Of a stretch of 6,907 bases of DNA, positions 1 through 5,921 are shown piece by piece. Every line of letters begins with the position of its first letter. The first letter of the stretch is position 1. The stretch is from Anaerolineae bacterium (lineage in GTDB: Bacteria > Chloroflexota > Anaerolineae > Aggregatilineales > Phototrophicaceae): positions 1-6,907 of the forward strand of contig JANQRM010000216.1 in the NCBI GenBank assembly GCA_028284565.1. Direction: 5' to 3'. The position numbers were made by a program, and so were the translations under genes. Below the pieces are notes generated by a model. That model was not told the DNA's origin. It was given only the letters and a program-made list of their open reading frames with translations, and did not search any database.

Positions 1-921
1 GTCCAATGTTCGTTGAACAGCAGTTTGATAATCCACAGGATGGATGTCAGGGAAAATCTCTCTGGCTGAAGGATCCCGCACAACGACTTCATTCTTGAGG
101 CTTTTCGATAAGGGTTCAGCGATGTGCTTAGATACTGGCGTAATAATATGTATCCAACGAGACGATAGCCATATTGGAATCAGGGGGATGGGTATCAGTA
201 AGCGTTTGAGTCCACGAGCTTTGGCATACCCCGTTATCATCTCTGCATAGGACAGCACATTTGCGCCGCCAATCTGCACAACCTTGCCATTACTCGCTGG
301 AGTCTCAAGAGCAGTCACTAGATATTCCAACACATCTCGGACACCAATCGGCTGGGTTTTTGTGTAGAGCCAAGAGGGTGTGAGCATCACCGGCAAGCGT
401 TCGGTCAAATAGCGAATCATCTCGAATGAGACACTGCCTGATCCAACCACTACTCCCGCGCGGAACTCGGTCACGCCATCACCACCTTCTTCACGTAGAA
501 TTCGTCCCACTTCCTGCCGGGATTCTAGATGCTCGGACAAGTTGTCGCTGTCATCTCCTAATCCACCCAGATAGATAATCTGTTGGACACCTGCATCTTT
601 TGCGGCATGAGCAAAATTTCTAGCGGCACTTTGATCCCTGTCACGATAATCTTCGCTGTCAGACATCGAATGAATTAAATAATAGGCGGCATCCACATCG
701 TCCAAAACATCTGTAAGTGTTTCAGGTTCTAAGACATTGCCCTGTGCAAATTCGACATCATGACTCCATGACCGCCCGTTTAGATAGCGCACATCCCGCG
801 ACATCACCCGCACAATATAGCCCTTTTCCAACAGGCGTGGCACAAGGCGACCTCCAACATACCCTGTTGCGCCAGTCACTAACACACGTTTGATCGATGG
901 GGCTTGTTTATTTGACGGCAT
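1..921 (-). CDS. YbjT-like atypical SDR / NAD(P)-binding protein, partial (C-terminus beyond left edge)
   Basis: The frame is open for 307 codons from ATG at 919-921 to the window edge. The start is supported by a GGAG at 929-932, seven bases upstream. Residues 16-24 (TGATGYVGG) form the Rossmann dinucleotide loop after the first beta strand (KRVLV). Ser-Arg after the second strand (about 41-42) suggests NADP(H). YLGGLGDD (about 117-124), the HLESRQEVG helix (131-139) and TEFRAGVVVGSGS (151-163) match the YbjT / 'SDR with DUF2867' family as I remember it. The canonical YxxxK is absent (H131 and R135 lie near that place), so this is an atypical SDR and may not be a classical dehydrogenase. Family members are usually about 480-500 residues with a C-terminal DUF2867 domain, so roughly the last third should lie left of the window. 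The substrate is unknown. It lies 85 bp downstream of the small membrane-protein gene on the same strand, so co-transcription is possible. No convincing terminator or strong promoter was seen in that gap. Confidence 0.9.
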   Translation of the reverse strand, partial: MPSNKQAPSIKRVLVTGATGYVGGRLVPRLLEKGYIVRVMSRDVRYLNGRSWSHDVEFAQGNVLEPETLTDVLDDVDAAYYLIHSMSDSEDYRDRDQSAARNFAHAAKDAGVQQIIYLGGLGDDSDNLSEHLESRQEVGRILREEGGDGVTEFRAGVVVGSGSVSFEMIRYLTERLPVMLTPSWLYTKTQPIGVRDVLEYLVTALETPASNGKVVQIGGANVLSYAEMITGYAKARGLKRLLIPIPLIPIWLSSRWIHIITPVSKHIAEPLSKSLKNEVVVRDPSAREIFPDIHPVDYQTAVQRTLD

Positions 922-1006
922 GGGGATACTCCACGATGATTGGACAAAATTGCTCTCTATCTTAGTCGAGGAACATGAGTACACTACAATGGTTAGATGA
1001 GAAGTA

Positions 1007-1387
1007 TTAGAGTTTTTGGTCGCCTTCTAGCCTATTTTTGCGTTCTTGAATCTGATCAAGGATTTCTTTCGTGGCTGATCCTTCATCTTCGAGCAAGCGT
1101 CGCGCCGAATCAAGGGGGTCGTTCAACCGTTCTTCAACGGCTTCGGTTTTTTCTTCGTTAGATACCACAACCGTTTCGGCTTCTTCCTCAGTCGTTTGAG
1201 TCGCTATTGTTTTGTTGGATTGATTTTGCTGGTCTACGAAATAGCGATAGCCAAAATAGGCAACTGCCCCCAACACCGCAATCGGAATCACCGCTTGTAG
1301 CACTTGCTGGACAATCGACAGAATCACCAGAATCCCAACGACCACCACAATCCCAGCGATAATGCCCACAATTTGCCGATTATTCAC
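1007..1387 (-). CDS. Small two-helix membrane protein of unknown function, GTG start
   Basis: This is a 126-residue protein that I do not recognise as a named family. The start is GTG at 1385-1387, supported by a GAGGG Shine-Dalgarno at 1395-1399 seven bases upstream; the stop is TAA at 1007-1009. Residues about 5-26 form a very hydrophobic Ile/Val-rich segment. After a short QQ-containing turn, residues about 31-50 form a second one, giving a membrane hairpin or one long bent segment. The rest is hydrophilic: a Thr/Glu-rich acidic linker (about 60-85), then DPLDSARRLLEDEG (90-103) and a short charged helix that could coil (about 105-122). With no signal peptidase site and a soluble charged tail, the likely picture is an inner-membrane hairpin with a cytoplasmic tail. 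It lies 196 bp downstream of the SbcC gene and 85 bp upstream of the YbjT-like gene, all on the minus strand. The coding call is confident; no function can be assigned. Confidence 0.8.
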   Translation of the reverse strand: MNNRQIVGIIAGIVVVVGILVILSIVQQVLQAVIPIAVLGAVAYFGYRYFVDQQNQSNKTIATQTTEEEAETVVVSNEEKTEAVEERLNDPLDSARRLLEDEGSATKEILDQIQERKNRLEGDQKL

Positions 1388-1455
1388 AACCTTACCCTCA
1401 AAATCTCATCTCATTTTTGCTAAAAGACAGACTGAAACGTATCACTCGCATCATC

Positions 1456-1492
1456 AAAAACTTGGTAAGGGCGTACAGCTGTACGCCCCTAC
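1456..1492 (-). terminator. Possible intrinsic terminator after the SbcC gene
   Basis: Read on the minus strand, the 28-bp palindrome folds into a strong GC-rich stem with a minimal AGCT loop. After CAAG, a run of five T follows (1456-1460 on the plus strand are A). Its position about 90 bp after the SbcC stop and about 77 bp before the next GTG start would suit separation of the two transcripts. Against this, the T-run is short and displaced by four bases, and the same palindrome is better known as a dispersed repeat. Confidence 0.35.
1465..1492. repeat. 28-bp near-perfect GC-rich palindrome (REP/MITE-like)
   Basis: The two arms are complementary over 13 of 14 positions. The inner 20 bp (1469-1488), centred on CAGCTG at 1476-1481, form a perfect palindrome. 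A single A/C mismatch (1468/1489) is followed by three further pairs out to 1465 and 1492. It stands in noncoding sequence between the SbcC and small membrane-protein genes. From memory, palindromes with GTAGGGGCG...CGCCCCTAC ends are dispersed, high-copy elements in many cyanobacterial and Chloroflexota genomes. Only one copy is present here, so repeat status cannot be shown from this window. Confidence 0.7.
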
Positions 1493-1547
1493 ATGAAATG
1501 CCTTTTTGGTTTTGGTAACATCATGTCATTCAATAATAAATGATAAC

Positions 1548-1582
1548 ACTAAAAACTAACAACTAATCACTACAAACTTTCA
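1548..1582. repeat. Tandem heptamer repeat (ACTANNN, about five units)
   Basis: The word ACTA recurs at exactly 7-bp spacing at 1548, 1555, 1562 and 1569, with a degenerate fifth unit ACTT at 1576. The three bases between the words vary but are A-rich. The array ends two bases before the SbcC stop codon begins (minus-strand reading), so it occupies the start of that gene's 3' untranslated region. It resembles the short tandemly repeated heptamers (STRR) known in cyanobacteria. No coding or structural role is evident. Confidence 0.6.
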
Positions 1583-1583
1583 T

Positions 1584-4133
1584 CTACCGCATGAGAACCC
1601 GACTGCCATTCTGTGTTTTATCGACCACGACATGCACGGGGAAAGAATCCTTCAATTCATCAATATGTGTGATGACCAAAATCAAATCAAAATCATGCTG
1701 AATCGTTGTAATCGCCTCGACCAACTTATTGCGCCCATCGCTATCCTGTGAACCAAAGCCCTCATCAATAAATAACGTGCGGAGGTGTGCGCCAGCCCGT
1801 CGCGCTAGCATTTTCGACAATGCCACCCGAATCGCAAAGTTGATACGGAAGGCTTCTCCACCACTGTACATCTCATAGCCCCGTGTGCCAAGTTCATCTG
1901 CAATTTCAATATCAAGCGTTTCTGCCACGCCACCTGTTAGCTTCTCACGTTGAGTCGTCAAGCGCAGGTGCATCCGTCCTTCGGTCATCTTGGCGAGTAG
2001 GCGATTCGCTTCTGCCTCCAATTCGGGGATAACCGTTTCAATAATCATCGCTGGCACACCATTTTTTCCGAAGGCGAGGCGCAGTTCTTTATAGAGTGTT
2101 TCCTCTTCCAATGTGGATTGACGCTTCTCCTCCAGTTCCTCACGACGCTTGCGTTGACTATCCAATACCTTCAATTGTTGCTTGGCTTCACTCAACCGTT
2201 CTTGCGCGACTTGCGCGTTGGTGTGCTGTTGGTTTTTCTCGTTGCGACGCTTTTGCTCCTCTTTGACCAGCACATCCAGCGACTCAATCTCGATTTTCAG
2301 TGCGTCGATTGCGGTTTGCTCTTCTTCAATCGACTCACACAGATTATCATGACGCTTCTGGGAATCGTTTAGATTCTCTTGTGCTTTCGGAAGCGATTCG
2401 AGTGCCACTTGGAGTTTGGTGTTTTGTACCTCATATTTTTCGTAAGTTGCTAGCTTCGATGTCGTATCGTCATGGCTATCGGCATCATAGCCAATTGCTT
2501 GCCGTTTAGAATCGACTTCGGCGAGTTGCTCACGGATGGCTTCGGCATAAGACTCATCATCAAGGATACTGACGACTTTCTGCAAACTCGCTTTCGCTTC
2601 ATCGAGTCGTGTTTGGGCATCGAGAGCTTGTTCTTGTTGCTTCTGCAAGGCACCCATGCGTTCCCGCACCGGAGCCAAGCGTTTGAGTTGCAACGCCATC
2701 GCATCCATTTGCTCCGTTTTCGTCTTCACATCTTGCTCAATATCAAGCGTCCGCGCGTTCTGCTGGCGATAATCCTCCCGCTTCGTATCGCGTTCTGCTG
2801 TGATTTGTTCCAACAAGTCTTCCCGATGCTCTGGAGTCAGGGCTTGTCCACACAAAGGGCAGGTTGCGCCATCGACTGTTTCCAGCTTATCGAGTCGTTC
2901 ATTGAGAGTCAGTCCCTCGGTTTTTAGGGTTTCTAAGCGTGTAGACAAACCTGTTTTTTCTGCTTTAAGGTTGCTGATCTGCTCATACAAATCATCACGC
3001 TGACGGTCTAAATCTTCCAATTCCGCGAGGTCACGTTGCACTACTTCGAGGTCGTCACTGCTATTCTGTTCAATTTGCCGTTCCAACTCGGAAATGGTCG
3101 CCTCGAATTCACCTTTTTCTTTTTCGAGGTCAGCTTGTGCCTGCGCCAATTCTTTTTCGAGGTCGTTGTAGGCTTCATTCAAGTCACTGAGTTGTTGGAG
3201 CTGTTCTGCCAATTCTGTCTGAGCTGAGCGCGCGTCCTGCAAAGTGGCATAACCCGCTTCAATCTCCTCCTGTTGCGCGACAACAGCTTCATACTCCTGT
3301 ACCGACTCCGTATGACGTGCAATGGCTCGCTCAACAGATTCAAGGTCGGTTTGATGCTTGCTCAGCCGTGACTCATGCGAAGCGAGCTGGTCTTTTTTCT
3401 GGTCACGCTCTTTGGGCGCATGGGCGACTTCATCCAGAGCTTCCTGTGCACGTTCTAGGGCTTTTTGGGCATCCTTATTGGCTTTTTCCGCATTCTTCAG
3501 GTCGATTTTATATTGCGGTTCTTTTGCCAGCTCATCATCAATTTCTTGCATCCGCAATGCGTAGACACTCAAATCCGTTTCCAGACGCTTGAGCTTGTTC
3601 TTGACCGTATCTTCATACTTCGCCCATGCATCCAAGCCCAAAATATCCGAGAGAATCTTCTTACGCTCGGCGGGAGTCTTAATCGTGAAGGCATCCGCTT
3701 TGCCCTGTTGCAAGAAGGCAGAATTGATAAAGGTGTCATAATCCAGCTTGAGGATGTCTTCGATTTTGTACTGCGTTTGACGCATACTCGGTTCATTCAT
3801 TGTCAGGGGTTGTTCACCATCCTGCAAGACAAACAAATCTAACGACCCCGCACCCCGCCGACTCCGTGTCCGCCGACGCAAGACGCGATAGTTAATGCCT
3901 TCCTGCTCAAAATCGAGTTGCACATACATCTCGGCTTGATTGAGGTGGATGAGTTCTTCATCTCGTTTGGCGCGCGACTTCCCCCACAATGCCCAGACAA
4001 TCGCATCCAAGAGTGATGACTTCCCTGCACCATTCTGCCCAGTCAAACAAGCGAGATGGACTCCTTCAAAGAAGATAGGGTCGGGGTTGCGATAGGGCAA
4101 AAAATTTCGCAGTTCAAGGCGAATCGGAATCAT
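1584..4133 (-). CDS. sbcC: SbcC/Rad50-family SMC-like ATPase (DNA double-strand break repair nuclease subunit)
   Basis: This complete 849-residue protein has every hallmark of SbcC/Rad50. The N-terminal ATPase lobe opens with IPIRLELRNFLPYRN and has Walker A GQNGAGKSS at 32-40. The Q-loop lies in NSAFLQQGKAD (137-147). Two heptad-rich coiled-coil arms (about 175-420 and 440-690) flank a zinc hook CPLC (C425, C428). The C-terminal lobe has the ABC signature YSGGE (756-760), Walker B LFIDEGFGSQD (787-797) with catalytic E791, and the switch histidine in VITHIDEL (H823). The length matches compact Rad50s such as that of Thermotoga (about 850) rather than E. coli SbcC (about 1050). In the family, a dimer binds Mre11/SbcD, and ATP binding gates a nuclease that cleaves hairpins and blocked DNA ends. 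The usual sbcD partner is not adjacent: 74 bp upstream lies an SDR gene. The ATG at 4131-4133 is fixed by the conserved N-terminus, although no clear Shine-Dalgarno precedes it. Confidence 0.95.
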   Translation of the reverse strand: MIPIRLELRNFLPYRNPDPIFFEGVHLACLTGQNGAGKSSLLDAIVWALWGKSRAKRDEELIHLNQAEMYVQLDFEQEGINYRVLRRRTRSRRGAGSLDLFVLQDGEQPLTMNEPSMRQTQYKIEDILKLDYDTFINSAFLQQGKADAFTIKTPAERKKILSDILGLDAWAKYEDTVKNKLKRLETDLSVYALRMQEIDDELAKEPQYKIDLKNAEKANKDAQKALERAQEALDEVAHAPKERDQKKDQLASHESRLSKHQTDLESVERAIARHTESVQEYEAVVAQQEEIEAGYATLQDARSAQTELAEQLQQLSDLNEAYNDLEKELAQAQADLEKEKGEFEATISELERQIEQNSSDDLEVVQRDLAELEDLDRQRDDLYEQISNLKAEKTGLSTRLETLKTEGLTLNERLDKLETVDGATCPLCGQALTPEHREDLLEQITAERDTKREDYRQQNARTLDIEQDVKTKTEQMDAMALQLKRLAPVRERMGALQKQQEQALDAQTRLDEAKASLQKVVSILDDESYAEAIREQLAEVDSKRQAIGYDADSHDDTTSKLATYEKYEVQNTKLQVALESLPKAQENLNDSQKRHDNLCESIEEEQTAIDALKIEIESLDVLVKEEQKRRNEKNQQHTNAQVAQERLSEAKQQLKVLDSQRKRREELEEKRQSTLEEETLYKELRLAFGKNGVPAMIIETVIPELEAEANRLLAKMTEGRMHLRLTTQREKLTGGVAETLDIEIADELGTRGYEMYSGGEAFRINFAIRVALSKMLARRAGAHLRTLFIDEGFGSQDSDGRNKLVEAITTIQHDFDLILVITHIDELKDSFPVHVVVDKTQNGSRVLMR

Positions 4134-4170
4134 ATAATTCAGAACTATCTATGCGAACAAGTGTCTCATC

Positions 4171-4199
4171 AGTATAACGTCCGTACCTGAATTCGGGTA
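4171..4199 (-). promoter_or_regulatory. Weak candidate promoter with palindrome upstream of the SbcC gene
   Basis: In the 74-bp gap before the SbcC gene, the minus strand reads TATACT (4171-4176), a fair -10 hexamer about 37 bases before the start codon. Just upstream lies a 16-bp palindrome, TACCTGAATTCGGGTA (4184-4199), with one T/G wobble pair; it would fall in the -10/-35 spacer, where a repressor could bind. No good -35 is present at the expected distance. The gap is also short enough for read-through from the SDR gene. Confidence 0.2.
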
Positions 4200-4207
4200 G
4201 ACTTGAC

Positions 4208-4975
4208 TCACTTCCCACCATCAATCGACAGCACTTGCCCAGTAATCCAACTCGCATATTCCGACGCGAAGAACAATACCCCATTCGCAATATCGTCCGG
4301 TGTACCGAGTCGCTTCAAGGCAATCTTATTCACCAAGTCCTGTTGACCTTCCGTACCATAGGATTCCCATTGCTTCTGTGTCGCGGGATTCGAGAGGACA
4401 AAGCCCGGTGCGATATTGTTCACCGTAATGCCCCATGCTCCCAACTCATGTGCCAGTTGCCGAGTTAGTCCGATTTGTCCCGCTTTCGCAGAGGCATAGG
4501 CTTGGATTCCCGTTAGACTCACCCCCAATCCAGCCCCACTTGAAATATTGATGATGCGTCCAAACTGCGTTTCTTTCATACTCGGCGCAACCGCCTGTGC
4601 AAAATAAAATGCCCCGCGCGTATTCACTTCAAAGATGCTATCCCAATCATCTTCGCTAATGTCCTCCAAGGGTCTGCCGACTTGCCCCAAGACACCACCC
4701 GCATTATTCACCAGAATATCGACGGATGGGTGCTGTTCCAACACCTCATCGACAAAAGCAAACACCGCCTCGCGGTCACGTATATTCACCACGCGCACTT
4801 CACAAGTTCCATCGGCATCATGACATAGCCATTTCGTTTCCTCTAATTCATCTGTTAGGATGTCACAGCCCCACACATTCGCTCCCAATTTGGCAAATGC
4901 CAACGCAATCGCCCGCCCAAAACCATGCGCCGCCCCCGTCACAATCACCGTCTTTCCCGTAAAATCAAATTTCAT
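4208..4975 (-). CDS. Classical short-chain dehydrogenase/reductase (FabG-like), substrate unknown
   Basis: The 255-residue protein has the full classical SDR set: TGAAHGFG cofactor loop (13-20), NNAGG (90-94), and catalytic N118 (EVNTRG), S146 (INISSGAG), Y160 and K164 (YASAK). It also has the APGFV segment (189-193) and the WITGQVLSIDGGK C-terminus typical of 3-oxoacyl-ACP-reductase-like members. Asp38 after the second beta strand (VWGCDIL) favours NAD(H) over NADP(H), by inference. It probably oxidises or reduces a hydroxyl/keto group of a small substrate; the sequence does not say which. ATG at 4973-4975 directly follows the TAG stop of the 93-residue gene with no spacer, and a strong GAGGGAG (4984-4990) lies eight bases upstream inside that gene, so the two are almost certainly translationally coupled. 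The SbcC gene follows after 74 bp. Confidence 0.93.
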   Translation of the reverse strand: MKFDFTGKTVIVTGAAHGFGRAIALAFAKLGANVWGCDILTDELEETKWLCHDADGTCEVRVVNIRDREAVFAFVDEVLEQHPSVDILVNNAGGVLGQVGRPLEDISEDDWDSIFEVNTRGAFYFAQAVAPSMKETQFGRIINISSGAGLGVSLTGIQAYASAKAGQIGLTRQLAHELGAWGITVNNIAPGFVLSNPATQKQWESYGTEGQQDLVNKIALKRLGTPDDIANGVLFFASEYASWITGQVLSIDGGK

Positions 4976-4985
4976 CTATTCATCT
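4964..4985. repeat. 22-bp direct repeat, copy A (SDR start region)
   Basis: This segment covers the first four codons of the SDR gene (M-K-F-D), its start codon and the bases up to the Shine-Dalgarno. It matches 5325-5346 at 21 of 22 positions in the same orientation, the difference being C4976 versus T5337. The two copies bracket the 93-residue gene. Confidence 0.75.
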
Positions 4986-5257
4986 CCCTCATCTGATTCT
5001 TCATGGTTATCGGTTTTTTTAGCTTGCTCTTCTTGTTCCCTCAATGCGCGTGATCCTTTACGAGCAGTATCCCAATCTGTTTTTCTGAGCCAAACGCGCC
5101 AAGCCTCAGCATCATAACCAAAATCTTCTGCGGTTACTTCTTTCAAATATTCATAGATGTCTTCCATCCTTTTCTGGTTAGAACCATCCTTGATGAGACG
5201 TTCAAATTCATAGGTAACACTTGATAGAAAACCATGATGATAAAATTGTTCTTCCAT
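4976..5257 (-). CDS. Small acidic protein with DFGYD-x-x-AWRxWL motif, function unknown
   Basis: This 93-residue soluble protein has no signal peptide or membrane segment. The N-terminal part looks helical (YEFERLIKDG, 16-25; RMEDIYEYLKEVT, 30-42). It is followed by AEDFGYDAEAWRVWLRK (43-59) and a highly charged, disordered-looking tail (about 63-93) ending in acidic residues. The DFGYD..AWR.WL pattern reminds me of a short motif that follows HEAT-like repeats in planctomycete and Chloroflexota proteins, where it reads 'fGydpeaWraWw'; this is memory, not a search. The ATG at 5255-5257 has only a poor Shine-Dalgarno, and a candidate -10 lies just upstream. Its stop codon touches the SDR start, and its last codons hold the SDR ribosome-binding site, so it leads a two-gene unit. 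It may modulate or partner the SDR, but nothing in the sequence proves this. Confidence 0.7.
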   Translation of the reverse strand: MEEQFYHHGFLSSVTYEFERLIKDGSNQKRMEDIYEYLKEVTAEDFGYDAEAWRVWLRKTDWDTARKGSRALREQEEQAKKTDNHEESDEGDE

Positions 5258-5269
5258 GCTCTGCTACTT

Positions 5270-5296
5270 TTTATACGAACCTCAAGACGATGTCTA
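5270..5296 (-). promoter_or_regulatory. Candidate promoter for the 93-residue gene / SDR unit
   Basis: On the minus strand, TAGACA (5291-5296, five of six matches to TTGACA) is followed after 15 bp by TATAAA (5270-5275, five of six matches to TATAAT). The spacer is short for a sigma-70 promoter. The -10 lies only 12 bases before the ATG at 5257, which would make the transcript nearly leaderless; this fits the poor Shine-Dalgarno of that gene. Confidence 0.3.
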
Positions 5297-5336
5297 ATGT
5301 GGGGTCGCCTTTCCCTTCCCTTTCATCAAATTTCAT
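5271..5336 (-). other. 21-codon mini-ORF starting with the duplicated SDR start (remnant or leader peptide)
   Basis: Reading the minus strand from ATG at 5334-5336 gives M-K-F-D, as in the SDR, then a charged stretch (EREGKGD) and about ten further residues to a TAA at 5271-5273. A GGAAAAG lies at the same eight-base distance as the SDR's GAGGGAG but is a poorer ribosome-binding site. Homology to the SDR stops after the fourth codon. It may be a dead 5' fragment left by a rearrangement, or a short leader peptide. Translation is not demonstrated. Confidence 0.2.
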
Positions 5337-5346
5337 TTATTCATCT
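5325..5346. repeat. 22-bp direct repeat, copy B (degenerate second copy of the SDR start region)
   Basis: The segment matches 4964-4985 at 21 of 22 positions, 361 bp away and in the same orientation. Unlike copy A it is not followed by an SDR reading frame. It lies in the divergent intergenic region, just left of the inverted repeat that precedes the plus-strand gene. Confidence 0.75.
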
Positions 5347-5351
5347 TTTCC

Positions 5352-5387
5352 TGTGATACACTGATACCATCATAGCGAGGTATCACA
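5352..5387 (+). promoter_or_regulatory. Inverted repeat (operator or start-site hairpin) upstream of the plus-strand membrane protein gene
   Basis: TGTGATAC (5352-5359) and its perfect complement GTATCACA (5380-5387) are separated by 20 bases. The right arm ends on the base before the ATG at 5388. A further TGATAC lies at 5362-5367, eight bases after the first, so the hexamer occurs three times (two direct, one inverted). The ribosome-binding site GAGG (5377-5380) partly overlaps the right arm. The element could be a protein-binding operator. As RNA, it could be a hairpin that hides the space between the ribosome-binding site and the start codon. Confidence 0.45.
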
Positions 5388-5876
5388 ATGGACGACAAAT
5401 CCAAACGCAAAAATGACTTCAATCCGCAACCCTATTGGCGCGTGCTGATACCCATCATGGTCGTGCTGATCAGTGGTCTCTGGTTTCCCGTGCGGACACT
5501 CTTAGTATGGGAATTTAACGTCGTGCTATACGGGGGGATCGTGCTTAGCTGTGTCATCGCAATACTCCGACTTTGGCGTTATCGCAAACGCACGGACTTA
5601 TTGATGAGTGTCATTTTTCTCTGCGGAGTCTTAGCCTCCGTCCAAGCGGGCTATAGTGCCGTGCGACCTCCCCACACCTATCCACCCGACTCGGCAACTA
5701 TATGTCGGGATGCGGGTGAGTGGCGTTGGGATGCGGAAGCGTGGGAAAGTGAAGGGGGATTAGCCTGTCATTTTTATGTGGATTATGGGTGCTTCATTGA
5801 TGTCGAACGCTATCTCGGCACACACCTCATCGCCATCCACACCGGCGAAAGCTACCGTCGCTTGGTCTGTGAATAG
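5388..5876 (+). CDS. Three-helix membrane protein with extracytoplasmic Cys-containing tail, unknown function
   Basis: I do not recognise this 162-residue protein. Its start is ATG at 5388-5390 with GAGG seven bases upstream (5377-5380). The N-terminus is basic (KSKRK, 4-8). Hydrophobic segments lie at about 18-40, 44-63 and 70-88. The loop between the second and third is strongly basic (RLWRYRKR, 61-68). By the positive-inside rule, the N-terminus and this loop face the cytoplasm, and the C-terminal 75 residues lie outside. That tail has four cysteines (C106, C127, C135, C161), which could form two disulfides, and is Trp/Tyr-rich. It is the only plus-strand gene. It is transcribed divergently from the SDR unit and convergently towards the RidA gene, from which it is separated by only 45 bp without a clear terminator hairpin. 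Confidence 0.75.
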   Translation: MDDKSKRKNDFNPQPYWRVLIPIMVVLISGLWFPVRTLLVWEFNVVLYGGIVLSCVIAILRLWRYRKRTDLLMSVIFLCGVLASVQAGYSAVRPPHTYPPDSATICRDAGEWRWDAEAWESEGGLACHFYVDYGCFIDVERYLGTHLIAIHTGESYRRLVCE

Positions 5877-5921
5877 TCTCAAATTCCTCAACAAATAACG
5901 TGTGTCAAAGATTGGGGGGAT

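Noticed and set aside
44..250. Plus-strand open frame of 68 codons
   Set aside because: It lies antisense to the YbjT-like gene, whose minus-strand frame is uninterrupted with clear motifs.
1465..1492. CRISPR repeat
   Set aside because: Only a single copy is present, with no spacer-repeat periodicity around it.
2118..3842. Several plus-strand open frames of 63-151 codons opposite the SbcC gene (for example 2472-2927 and 3465-3842)
   Set aside because: They are antisense shadows of a complete, motif-verified SbcC gene. Their translations are Leu/Phe-rich complements of coiled-coil codons, and they have no recognisable domains.
4235..5117. Plus-strand frames opposite the SDR and the 93-residue gene
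   Set aside because: They are the complement of well-supported minus-strand genes and show no motif or ribosome-binding site.
5877..5921. Bidirectional terminator between the convergent genes
   Set aside because: The 45-bp gap shows no convincing hairpin with flanking T-runs on either strand.
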